Positions 45,242 through 53,161 of a stretch of DNA of 64,000 bases are shown here, in pieces. The notes under the pieces are model-generated. The model worked only from the letters and a program-made list of their open reading frames with translations, was not told where the DNA came from and ran no database searches. Within the stretch, counting starts at the first letter, position 1; every line of letters begins with the position of its first letter. Made by a program: the position numbers and the translations under genes. The stretch comes from Rhizobiaceae bacterium (GTDB taxonomy: Bacteria > Pseudomonadota > Alphaproteobacteria > Rhizobiales > Rhizobiaceae): contig JARGOF010000001.1 in the NCBI GenBank assembly GCA_029212415.1, positions 1 through 64,000 on the forward strand, written 5' to 3'.

Positions 45242-46260
45242 TGGCATCCATTCGCCTTGAAAACATTTGCAAGCACTATGGCGATGTGGTGGCTCTGGAC
45301 GATGTGAGCATCGAGGTCGAGGACAATGCATTCTTCTGCCTGTTCGGCCCACCCCTGAGCGGAAAATCGACGATCCTGAAGATCATTCTGGGTCTTGAAA
45401 CACCCGACAGCGGCTCTGTCTTCATTGATGATCGCCCGATGAACGGTGTAAGCCCGGCACAGCGCAATGTGGCGATGGTCTTTCAGAATCTGGCGCTGTT
45501 TCCCCATATGACGGCCTTGCAGAATGTACGCTTTCCGCTGGTCGAGCGCAAAATAGCAGAAGATGTGATTGCTGCGCGTGTCGACGAAGTGACCAAAAAG
45601 CTGCACATGCAGCACATCCTCCACAAGCCGCCATCACAACTTTCAGGCGGTGAGCGTCAGCGCGTTGCCATTGCGCGGGCACTGGTGCGCGATCCGGTGG
45701 CATATCTGATGGATGATCCCATATCAGCCCTGGATGCACGGTTGCGGGAGGAAACCCGGGTGGAGTTGCGACGCATTCAGCGCGAGATGAACCAGACCGT
45801 CATTTATGTGACCCATGACCAGGAGGAGGCCATGTCCGTATCGGATCAAATGGCCATTTTCGAACATGGTCGCGTACGGCAGGTCGGCGCCCCGCATGAT
45901 CTTTATGATGCACCGGCAAGCACCTATGTCGCCGAAATGCTTGGAGCGCCTGCCATCAATCTGATGGCAGCAGGCGGCACCGCACTGAACGCCGGCAGAC
46001 CGGTTCCGCAACAGGCCGTACAGCTGGGCGTGCGGCCGGAACATTTGCGGGTTTTGAAGGATGGCGGCAATACGCAGGTCAGTGCGATCGAGCCAATGGG
46101 CGCCACGACAATTCTGACGCTGAAGGCCGGCGCGGAAACAATGAAGGCCGCCTTGCACGGGCAACCGGAATTCCAGGTGGGTGAATCCGTCAGCCTGTCG
46201 GTCGACCCGGCGCAGATACATTTTTTCGACAAGAACGGCGACACGCTGGTTGCCGTATAG
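45241..46260 (+). CDS. ABC ATP-binding protein with canonical signature but Asp at the catalytic Glu position
   Basis: 339 residues. Walker A is GPPLSGKST (37-45), the Q-loop is FQNLALF, the signature LSGGERQRVAIARAL (134-148) is canonical, and Walker B reads YLMDDPISALD with Asp159 where a catalytic Glu is usual. H-loop YVTHDQEEAM is intact, and a TOBE-like C-terminal domain follows. In the sandwich dimer, the partner's Walker A/B with this protein's signature make one intact ATP site, while this protein's Walker A/B with the partner's LSVNI make a weak one. The ATG shares one base with the previous stop (TGATG). Confidence 0.92.
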   Translation: MASIRLENICKHYGDVVALDDVSIEVEDNAFFCLFGPPLSGKSTILKIILGLETPDSGSVFIDDRPMNGVSPAQRNVAMVFQNLALFPHMTALQNVRFPLVERKIAEDVIAARVDEVTKKLHMQHILHKPPSQLSGGERQRVAIARALVRDPVAYLMDDPISALDARLREETRVELRRIQREMNQTVIYVTHDQEEAMSVSDQMAIFEHGRVRQVGAPHDLYDAPASTYVAEMLGAPAINLMAAGGTALNAGRPVPQQAVQLGVRPEHLRVLKDGGNTQVSAIEPMGATTILTLKAGAETMKAALHGQPEFQVGESVSLSVDPAQIHFFDKNGDTLVAV

Positions 46261-46273
46261 AAGGGAGGGATAC

Positions 46274-47356
46274 ATGACAGATTTCAAGCCGGATCCGGAC
46301 ATTCGCAATCGCGATTCTCGCATCGGCTGCATTGGTGCAGGCATGATCATGGCCGAATGTCACCTGGCCGCCTATGCGCAGGCGGGTTTTCCCGTCGTCG
46401 CAATTGCCTCGCGCACGCCCGAAAGAGCTGCGACTGTGGCCGAACGCTACAATATTCCCAAGGTGCACAATACGCCTGAGGAATTGATCGCCGACCCGTC
46501 GGTCGATATTCTCGACATTGCCTATCCGCCCGATCAGCAGCCTGCATTGATCCGCGCCGCCTTGCAGCAACCGCACATCAAGGCCATTCTTGTGCAAAAG
46601 CCGCTGGCACTGACCTTGGGAGAAGCCATTGCCCTGCGCGATGAAGCCAAGGCTGCCGGCAAGATCATCAGCGTCAATCAGAACATGCGATACGACCAGT
46701 CTATGCGGGTCCTGAAGCAGATTCTGGAGCGCGGTGATCTGGGGCAGGTCGTCTTTGCGCAAATCGACATGCATGCCATTCCGCACTGGCAGGGGTTTCT
46801 GGAAGACTATGACCGGCTCACCCTGGCCAATATGAGCGTGCATCATCTGGATGTGCTGCGTTTTCTGTTTGGTGATCCGGACGAGATCACCACACAGGCG
46901 CGCAAGGATCCGCGCACGACCTTCGATCATCAGGACGGGATCACGGTTTCAACCCTGCGGTTTCCGTCAGGCGTTCTCGCCCTGTCCCTGGAAGATGTCT
47001 GGTCGGGTCCGCGGCAGGACGGCTACAAGGACGATCAGCACATCACGTTCCGGGTGGAGGGTACGGAGGGCGTCGTCAAGGGCTCGATAGGCTGGCCGAC
47101 AGGTTCGGCCTCGACGCTGAGCTATGCATCCACCAAAACCACGGGCGGAGAATGGGTGACGCCGACCTGGGAAAGCATGTGGTTTCCCCATGCCTTCATC
47201 GGCGTCATGGAGCAATTGCAATATGCCGTTGCCACAAATAGCGAACCGGTGCTGACCGTTGCGGACAACGTGAAAACGGTGGCGCTGATCGAAGCCGGAT
47301 ATCGTTCAATTGCCGAGGGGCGCACGGTGCGCCTTTCGGAAATCAACACCAAATAG
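46274..47356 (+). CDS. Gfo/Idh/MocA-family oxidoreductase
   Basis: 360 residues. The NAD(P) Rossmann motif is IGCIGAGMIMAECHLAAYAQ (about residues 17-36); the catalytic Lys is in ILVQKPLALTLGEA (the usual E-K-P is Q-K-P here) and the C-terminal alpha/beta domain has MSVHHLDVLRFLFGDPDE, where His residues take part in sugar binding. It oxidises a hydroxyl of a sugar or inositol-like substrate. ATG 46274 follows AGGGAGGG; the frame's earlier start would overlap the ATPase. Followed directly by a sugar-isomerase-like gene. Confidence 0.9.
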   Translation: MTDFKPDPDIRNRDSRIGCIGAGMIMAECHLAAYAQAGFPVVAIASRTPERAATVAERYNIPKVHNTPEELIADPSVDILDIAYPPDQQPALIRAALQQPHIKAILVQKPLALTLGEAIALRDEAKAAGKIISVNQNMRYDQSMRVLKQILERGDLGQVVFAQIDMHAIPHWQGFLEDYDRLTLANMSVHHLDVLRFLFGDPDEITTQARKDPRTTFDHQDGITVSTLRFPSGVLALSLEDVWSGPRQDGYKDDQHITFRVEGTEGVVKGSIGWPTGSASTLSYASTKTTGGEWVTPTWESMWFPHAFIGVMEQLQYAVATNSEPVLTVADNVKTVALIEAGYRSIAEGRTVRLSEINTK

Positions 47357-47378
47357 ACACCAAACGGAGGAAAAGATC

Positions 47379-48293
47379 ATGATGCAAGCGGGAATTTTCA
47401 CGGGGTATTTCCCCTATGGGCTTGAAGAAACGGCCAAGAAAATCAGGAGCCACGGCTTCAACACGGCGCAGCTGGATCTGCATTTCAAGGATATCGACCT
47501 GAGCTATGGCAATCTGAATGCTGCCAATTGCAAAAAGGTGCGTGACACGTTCCGTGCCAACGACTTGCCGATTTGTGCCGTATCGGCCTATACCAACATC
47601 ATCCATCCCGACCTGGACCAGCGCAAAGCCAATGTCGACCGGCTGAAGGAAATCCTGCGCAATGCACGGGCATTGGGTTCGCGTTACGTGATCTCCGAAA
47701 CGGGCACCTACAATGAGGAAAGCGAGTGGATGTCGCACCCCAAGAACAAATCCGAAGAAGGATTTGAGGCGTGCCGCAAGATCATCGCCGAACTGTCGCA
47801 GGAAGCCTATGATCATGGCTCGATGTTCCTGCTGGAAACCTATGTGAACAATGTCGTGGGATCGGTTGAGGAAACCGTGAAAATGTTTGCTCAGGTCGAT
47901 CATCCGGGACTGGGTTTGCTGATGGACCCGACCAACTACTTCGAAGATCATAATATCGACCAGATGGACCAGGTGCTGAATCAGGTCTTCGATACATTGT
48001 CGGACAAGATCAAGATCGCCCATGCGAAGGATGTCGCACGCGCCGATGACGACAAATCGGAAAAACACGCTGATATCGGTGATGATGATGCGCTGGCGTC
48101 TCACACTTTCCGCGGGGTCGGCGAGATTGTGCTGAATGCTCCGGGTACCGGGGTGTTGAACTATGATCTATACCTGCAGCGTCTGGCAGAAAAACATCCG
48201 AACATCGAGATGATCATCGAGCATCTGGATGAGGCTGATGTGCCGCGTTCCAAAGCCTTTATCGACGAGAAATTCGTCGCCAACGGCGTATAA
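47379..48293 (+). CDS. TIM-barrel sugar phosphate isomerase/epimerase-like protein (AP endonuclease family 2 fold)
   Basis: 304 residues. The fold is suggested by alternating strands and helices: AGIFTGYFPYGLEETAKKIR, FNTAQLDLHF, LGSRYVISETGTYNEESEW, MFLLETYVNN, GLLMDPTNYFE, and a final IIEHLDEADVPRSK. Glu, Asp and His residues in the last strands are typical metal ligands of xylose-isomerase-like barrels. It probably isomerises or epimerises the product of the preceding dehydrogenase. ATG 47379 follows GGAGG. Confidence 0.87.
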   Translation: MMQAGIFTGYFPYGLEETAKKIRSHGFNTAQLDLHFKDIDLSYGNLNAANCKKVRDTFRANDLPICAVSAYTNIIHPDLDQRKANVDRLKEILRNARALGSRYVISETGTYNEESEWMSHPKNKSEEGFEACRKIIAELSQEAYDHGSMFLLETYVNNVVGSVEETVKMFAQVDHPGLGLLMDPTNYFEDHNIDQMDQVLNQVFDTLSDKIKIAHAKDVARADDDKSEKHADIGDDDALASHTFRGVGEIVLNAPGTGVLNYDLYLQRLAEKHPNIEMIIEHLDEADVPRSKAFIDEKFVANGV

Positions 48294-48298
48294 TCAAC

Positions 48299-48326
48299 GC
48301 GGCGGCGGGAATTGTTCCGCCGCCGC
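48299..48326 (+). other. Intercistronic GC-rich stem-loop
   Basis: GCGGCGGC-GGGAA pairs with TTCCGCCGCCGC around a short loop (12 pairs, one bulged G). It lies between the isomerase stop and the DUF4432 gene, without a U-run; likely an mRNA-stability or processing point rather than a terminator. Confidence 0.6.
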
Positions 48327-48371
48327 TCTCCACCTGGACCGTGTCCAGCGCATTTTTGACGAGGCCAGCAC

Positions 48372-49583
48372 ATGGTAGATATCTATGGCACAACGCATTC
48401 CCGGCGCGATCTCGCAGCCAGGTCCGGTGCGTTGAGTCAGTTCGCCGGTGTGCGGTTGATGACATTGGACAATGGCGTCGAGCGCAATGTGCGGATGCTG
48501 GAATTTCGCACGGGCAGCGGATTGCGCTTTACCGTGCTGGTCGACCGGGCGATGGATATTGCCGAGCTGGAATATAATGGCAAGGCCATTGGCTGGCATT
48601 CGCCGACCGGTTTTCGAAATCCCGGACTTCACGAAGTCGAAGGCGAGAAAGGGATTGGCTGGACCCGCAGTTTTTCCGGTTTTCTGGTGACCTGTGGACT
48701 GGACCATACATTGGGTCCCGAAGAGGTGCCGGCAGACAATTACAATTATCCCGGCCGTCCGACCGCTCGACATACCCTGCACGGACGTGTCAGCACGATA
48801 CCTGCGCGTCTGACCGGTTACGGTGAACAATGGCGGGGCGATCAATGCATTCTGTGGGCAGAGGGTATCGTGCAGCAATCAACCGTTTTCGGAGAGGATC
48901 TGCATCTGCTTCGACGCATTGAAGCCGATGTGGGCGGGCGCGAGATCCGGCTCAGCGACCGGGTTATCAATCATGGTTTCCTGCGTACGCCGCACATGTT
49001 CTTCTATCATGTCAATCTGGGCTATCCCCTGCTCGACGAGGGCGCCCGCTATCTGGCACCGATCAGCGATGTCGTCTGGGCATCCCATGCGGGGCCCGAC
49101 TACCGTTCCCAGGGCATCGGCTATGCAAAGGCTGCAGCACCGGTTGAAGGTTTTACCGAGCAGGTCTGGCAGCATGAAATGCGCGGCGATGAAAACGGCG
49201 AGGTCCCCGTGGCGCTGATCAATGACCGGCTCAACCTCGGCCTTGAGGTTGTGACAAACAAGAACCAATTGCCCTGCGCCTTTCAGTGGCAGAACTTTCA
49301 GGCCGGCAATTACACGATGGGCATAGAACCTTCCAGCCATCATGTTCTTGGAGACCTGGCAGCGCGTGAACGCGGAGAAATGATCTGGCTCGAGCATGAT
49401 GAAGCGCGGGCCTATGACGCGCGTTTCACTGTTCTGGACGGCGCAGACGAAACAGCAGCCTGCGAGGCGCGCATAGCGGCGATCGCCAAGCAGCCGAAAG
49501 ATGATTTTCCGACACCATCGGGACAATTCCCATCACTGGCATCCGGGCGACATGACCGAACGCCGACAGCAACCAGACGATAG
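48372..49583 (+). CDS. DUF4432 aldose-epimerase-like protein
   Basis: 403 residues, mostly beta-strand. Landmarks are TVLVDRAMDIAELEYNGKAIG, SGFLVTCGLDHTLGPEEV, LHGRVSTIPARLTGYGEQW, and HVNLGYPLLDEGARYL, all as in the DUF4432/galactose-mutarotase-like sugar-binding fold. Such proteins are commonly encoded with sugar importers and dehydrogenases and may open, epimerise or remodel sugar rings. It probably works on the substrate of this operon. Likely catalytic residues (His, Glu) are present but I cannot define them. Confidence 0.85.
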   Translation: MVDIYGTTHSRRDLAARSGALSQFAGVRLMTLDNGVERNVRMLEFRTGSGLRFTVLVDRAMDIAELEYNGKAIGWHSPTGFRNPGLHEVEGEKGIGWTRSFSGFLVTCGLDHTLGPEEVPADNYNYPGRPTARHTLHGRVSTIPARLTGYGEQWRGDQCILWAEGIVQQSTVFGEDLHLLRRIEADVGGREIRLSDRVINHGFLRTPHMFFYHVNLGYPLLDEGARYLAPISDVVWASHAGPDYRSQGIGYAKAAAPVEGFTEQVWQHEMRGDENGEVPVALINDRLNLGLEVVTNKNQLPCAFQWQNFQAGNYTMGIEPSSHHVLGDLAARERGEMIWLEHDEARAYDARFTVLDGADETAACEARIAAIAKQPKDDFPTPSGQFPSLASGRHDRTPTATRR

Positions 49584-49601
49584 CATTGAGGAGACTTTGC
49601 G

Positions 49602-50711
49602 TTGACGATGTCTGATATCCAAAACCACACACGCGACTACAGTCTGGTCGGCGAGAGCACGCGCCGGGCTGTCGAGACGGGGTTGGCCAGTGCGCAATGG
49701 TATCATTCAGAGGTGCCGCGCAAGGTGATGAAGGAACTGATGCAGCGGCGTGACGGACCGGCGATCCGTGACACGATCATCTGGCTGGGGCTGCTGGTGG
49801 CCAGTGGTGCCGGCGGGGTCTATTTCTGGGGCAGCTGGACCTGTGTTCCCTTCTTCTTTGTCTATGGCGTTCTGTATGGTTCGGCCTGCGACAGCCGCTG
49901 GCATGAATGCGGGCACGGGACCGCATTTCGCACACGCTGGATGAATGATGTCGTCTATCAGATCGCCAGCTTCATGGTGTTTCGCAACCCGGTGTCCTGG
50001 CGCTGGAGCCATGCGCGCCACCACACTGATACGGTGATTGTCGGACGCGACCCGGAAATCGCCTTCATGCGTCCGCCAAATCTGTTCGTAGGCATCCTGC
50101 ACTATATCGGCCTGCTGGACGTCGTCGCATCCTTCAAGGTCATGGCACGCAATGCATTTGGCATCCTGACGCCTTCGGAAAAAAGCTACATACCGGAATC
50201 GGAATGGCCGAAGGCCATTTTTGCCGCGCGCATCCATATGGCTATTTACCTGGCGGCGGCCATTGCTTCCTTGCTGATGTGGTCGATCCTGCCACTCATG
50301 TTGATCGGACTTCCGCGCTTCTACGGTTGCTGGCACATGTTCCTGACGGGCCTGCTGCAACATGGCGGGCTTGCCGAGGACGTTATTGATCATCGACTGA
50401 ATTCCCGCACCGTCTATATGAACCCGATCAGCCGGTGGATTTACTGGAACATGAATTATCACGTGGAGCACCACATGTTCCCGATGGTTCCCTATCACGC
50501 GCTGCCGCGACTGCATGAATTGATCAAGGACGATCTGCCGGAACCAAACCCTTCCATGTGGCATGCCTATGTGGAGATGGTGAAGGTGCTGTTACGCCAG
50601 CGGCGCGATCCCGAATATTATCTGCGCAGAACCTTGCCCGCGACCGCCAGGCCGTACCGTGAGGAATTCCATGCTGACGATGCGGTGCCTGCCGCCAGCA
50701 GCATTGCATGA
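49602..50711 (+). CDS. Membrane di-iron fatty acid desaturase-family protein (hydroxylase/desaturase)
   Basis: 369 residues with the three histidine boxes: HECGH (101-105), HARHH (137-141), and HVEHH (287-291), plus an extra LQHGG. Four or more hydrophobic segments place the non-heme di-iron site on the cytosolic face of the membrane. In this fold O2 and two electrons desaturate or hydroxylate an unactivated C-H. Here the electrons can come from the Rieske ferredoxin and reductase encoded next. It is embedded in a sugar-type uptake operon, so the substrate may not be a fatty acid. Start TTG 49602 fits GAGGAG eight bases upstream; ATG 49608 is the alternative. Confidence 0.88.
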   Translation: MTMSDIQNHTRDYSLVGESTRRAVETGLASAQWYHSEVPRKVMKELMQRRDGPAIRDTIIWLGLLVASGAGGVYFWGSWTCVPFFFVYGVLYGSACDSRWHECGHGTAFRTRWMNDVVYQIASFMVFRNPVSWRWSHARHHTDTVIVGRDPEIAFMRPPNLFVGILHYIGLLDVVASFKVMARNAFGILTPSEKSYIPESEWPKAIFAARIHMAIYLAAAIASLLMWSILPLMLIGLPRFYGCWHMFLTGLLQHGGLAEDVIDHRLNSRTVYMNPISRWIYWNMNYHVEHHMFPMVPYHALPRLHELIKDDLPEPNPSMWHAYVEMVKVLLRQRRDPEYYLRRTLPATARPYREEFHADDAVPAASSIA

Positions 50712-50736
50712 ACACCCCTTTCAAGGAGACAAGGCC

Positions 50737-51555
50737 ATGAGCCGCAAGAGACCGACCGTTGCAGATTTGCGCGCGCTGAAGGGCAAGCGACAGTTGACGA
50801 TGCTGCGCGTTTTTACCATTGAAGAGGCCGAGGCTGCCGAAACTGCGGGTATCGACATTGTATCGATTCCGCCGGAACTGCTTTTGAATCCGCGCTACCG
50901 GGAGGTCGCGCCATCGCTTTTCTCGATGACCGGCATGACCCATCTGGAGGCCGGCACCCGCGATGATTATCTCAGATTTGCCGGCGAGATGCTGCAGGCC
51001 GATGGCGATGCACTCTATTGCAGCGGTGGTTTTGGAACCGTGAAGTTTCTGGCGGACGAATTCATTCCAGTTGTGGCTCATGTCGGTCTTGTGCCGTCAC
51101 GCGCGACATGGACCGGTGGCTTCAAGGCTGTCGGAAAAACCGCAGATGCCGCCTTGGCGCTTTACGAGGAATGCAAGGCCTTCGAAGAGGCCGGCGCCTT
51201 TGCCGTCGAGATTGAAGTGGTGCCTGTCGAGGTGGCCAGCGAGATCAGCAAGAGGCTGGATATGTTGTTGTGGTCGATGGGCTCAGGCGCGGGCTGTGAT
51301 GTGCAATATCTTTTTGCCGAGGATATTCTGGGCGAAAATCGCGGGCACATGCCCCGCCATTCCAAGGTCTACCGCAATTTCGCCGCCGAGTATGACCGGC
51401 TGCAGACCGAGCGTATAGCAGCTTTTCGTGAATATATTGAGGATGTGAACAATGGTTCCTATCCGCAGGATGGCCATATCGTGCATATGGCTCCAGACGA
51501 GTTCTCGCGCTTCTGCAACCAGCTAGACAAAGATTGCCAGCTAGACAAAGATTGA
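50737..51555 (+). CDS. PanB-like (ketopantoate hydroxymethyltransferase) homologue lacking catalytic residues
   Basis: 272 residues. It matches the PanB fold over its length: TVADLRALKGKRQLTMLRV, HVGLVPSRATWTGGFKAVGK with the His at 115, EAGAFAVEIEVVPVEVASEI with Glu160, and GSGAGCDVQYLFAEDILGEN. But compared with E. coli PanB the Mg-binding aspartates (VGDS and LADLPF) and the Lys/Glu of VKIEGG are absent; the equivalents read IVSIPPELL and LYCSGG. It therefore is unlikely to be the pantothenate enzyme and probably does related C-C bond chemistry. ATG 50737 follows AAGGAG. An 18-bp tandem duplication gives the C-terminus QLDKDCQLDKD. Confidence 0.85.
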   Translation: MSRKRPTVADLRALKGKRQLTMLRVFTIEEAEAAETAGIDIVSIPPELLLNPRYREVAPSLFSMTGMTHLEAGTRDDYLRFAGEMLQADGDALYCSGGFGTVKFLADEFIPVVAHVGLVPSRATWTGGFKAVGKTADAALALYEECKAFEEAGAFAVEIEVVPVEVASEISKRLDMLLWSMGSGAGCDVQYLFAEDILGENRGHMPRHSKVYRNFAAEYDRLQTERIAAFREYIEDVNNGSYPQDGHIVHMAPDEFSRFCNQLDKDCQLDKD

Positions 51556-51556
51556 A
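51521..51556 (+). repeat. Tandem 18-bp duplication at the 3' end of the PanB-like gene
   Basis: CAGCTAGACAAAGATTG(C/A) occurs twice head to tail (51521-51538 and 51539-51556), ending at the stop codon. It repeats Q-L-D-K-D and probably arose by slippage. No functional effect is expected. Confidence 0.85.
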
Positions 51557-51566
51557 GGAGAGACCC

Positions 51567-51878
51567 ATGCCGTGGATCAGCGCCTGTGAGGCGGATGAAA
51601 TCGATGCTGAAGATGTCATGCGGTTTGACCATGACGGGCACACCTATGCGCTCTATCGCAGCCCGGATGACAAATATTACGCAACGGACGGGTTGTGCAC
51701 CCATGAGCAGGTGCATCTATGTGATGGCCTGGTGATGGACAACATCATCGAATGCCCCAAACACAATGGTCGTTTTGACTATACGACGGGTGCGCCCAAG
51801 GGCGCTCCCGTCTGCGTTGCTCTCAAGACCTATAATGTGAAGGTTGAAGCCGGCATGGTGATGATCGAGATCGCTTGA
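51567..51878 (+). CDS. Rieske-type ferredoxin
   Basis: 103 residues. The Rieske [2Fe-2S] ligands are Cys44-x-His46 (CTHEQVHL) and Cys63-x-x-His66 (CPKHNGRF). The short length, lack of a membrane anchor and position beside a reductase match the soluble ferredoxins of multicomponent oxygenases. ATG 51567 follows AAGGAGAG. It probably carries electrons from the next gene's reductase to the di-iron protein encoded two genes upstream. Confidence 0.93.
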   Translation: MPWISACEADEIDAEDVMRFDHDGHTYALYRSPDDKYYATDGLCTHEQVHLCDGLVMDNIIECPKHNGRFDYTTGAPKGAPVCVALKTYNVKVEAGMVMIEIA

Positions 51879-53122
51879 TGGCAAGACCGCATGGCATGGT
51901 TATTATCGGCGGCGGCATTGCCGCCTCGCGTGCAGCCAATGCGCTGCGCGACGGGGGCTGGAATGGGCCCATCACTCTGGTCAGCGATGAAATGCATGTG
52001 CCCTATGACCGTCCGCCGCTGTCCAAATCTTTTGTGACCGATGCGCCGGCACGCGCGCCCTATCTGACGGACATCGCCGCTCTTGCCGCCATTGATGTCA
52101 ATTTCATCAGCGCCAATGCTGCGACACGGATTGACCCGAAGGCATCGACAGTTTGGCTGAGTGACGGGCAGTCTCTGCCCTATGAAAAGTTGCTGATTGC
52201 AACCGGCGCGCAGCCGCGGCGTTTGACTTTGCCCGGATCGGAAAGTGCCCGTGTCCATTATCTGCGCACGATCGAGGATTCTCTTGCCATTTCAGGGCAG
52301 TTGAAAGCCGGTGCGCATATGATTGTCATAGGCGGCGGGTTTATTGGCCTGGAAATCGCCTGCAGCGCCAGAAATCTAGGTGCGCGCGTCACCGTGATCG
52401 AGGGGTTGCCGCGCATCCTGTCGCGCGGCGTACCGCATGAGATTGCACAGGTCGTTGCCAGCCGTCACCGCCAGGAGGGGGTGGCGCTTCATTGCAACGC
52501 AAAGATCACCCATCTTGTTGAGAGTGATGACGCGATCAACGTGACACTGGCCGATGGTCAGACGATCACAGGTGATCTTGTCGTCGCGGGCATTGGGGCG
52601 CAGCCAGCGACGGATCTGGCGTCAAACGCAGGTCTTGCGATTGAAAACGGCATTCGTGTGGACAGCTATCTACAGACCAGTGATCCCGATATTTTTGCAG
52701 CCGGAGACTGTGTGTCCTTTCCGCTTGCCGCCTATGAAAATACCAGGGTGCGGCTTGAATCCTGGCGCAATGCGCAGGACCAGGGCGTGGTCGCGGCGGC
52801 CAATATGTTGGGCAAGCAACAGGCCTATGAGGCGATCCCGTGGTTCTGGTCGGATCAATATGATTTGTCACTCCAGATCGTGGGGCTGCGCGGTGCACAG
52901 GACCGTTCCATCCGACGTGATCTTGGCAACGATGCCTTCATCCTGTTTCATCTGGATCCAGCGGGGCGCTTGACGGGCGCCAGCGGCATCGGTGTCGGCA
53001 ATGCCGTTGCGCGCGACATCCGCCTCACGGAAATGCTGATCGCCAAAGGCGCCAAGCCGCCGGATGAGGTGTTGGCTGATGGCAAGGCATCACTCAAGGC
53101 TTTGTTGCGCCAACCGGGATAA
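51878..53122 (+). CDS. FAD-dependent ferredoxin reductase
   Basis: 414 residues of the BphA4/rhodocoxin reductase type. FAD site GMVIIGGGIAASRAANALR, NAD site MIVIGGGFIGLEIACSARNL, and the second FAD motif TSDPDIFAAGDCVSFP are all present, as is the C-terminal dimer-like domain (WFWSDQYDLSLQIVGL). It transfers electrons from NAD(P)H to the Rieske ferredoxin. The ATG shares a base with the ferredoxin stop (TGATG), so the two are translated together. It is the last gene of the operon; the next gene is convergent. Confidence 0.93.
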   Translation: MARPHGMVIIGGGIAASRAANALRDGGWNGPITLVSDEMHVPYDRPPLSKSFVTDAPARAPYLTDIAALAAIDVNFISANAATRIDPKASTVWLSDGQSLPYEKLLIATGAQPRRLTLPGSESARVHYLRTIEDSLAISGQLKAGAHMIVIGGGFIGLEIACSARNLGARVTVIEGLPRILSRGVPHEIAQVVASRHRQEGVALHCNAKITHLVESDDAINVTLADGQTITGDLVVAGIGAQPATDLASNAGLAIENGIRVDSYLQTSDPDIFAAGDCVSFPLAAYENTRVRLESWRNAQDQGVVAAANMLGKQQAYEAIPWFWSDQYDLSLQIVGLRGAQDRSIRRDLGNDAFILFHLDPAGRLTGASGIGVGNAVARDIRLTEMLIAKGAKPPDEVLADGKASLKALLRQPG

Positions 53123-53161
53123 CATCACTGCAAATTCAATGCACCGCGGAGGAATGGTTCA

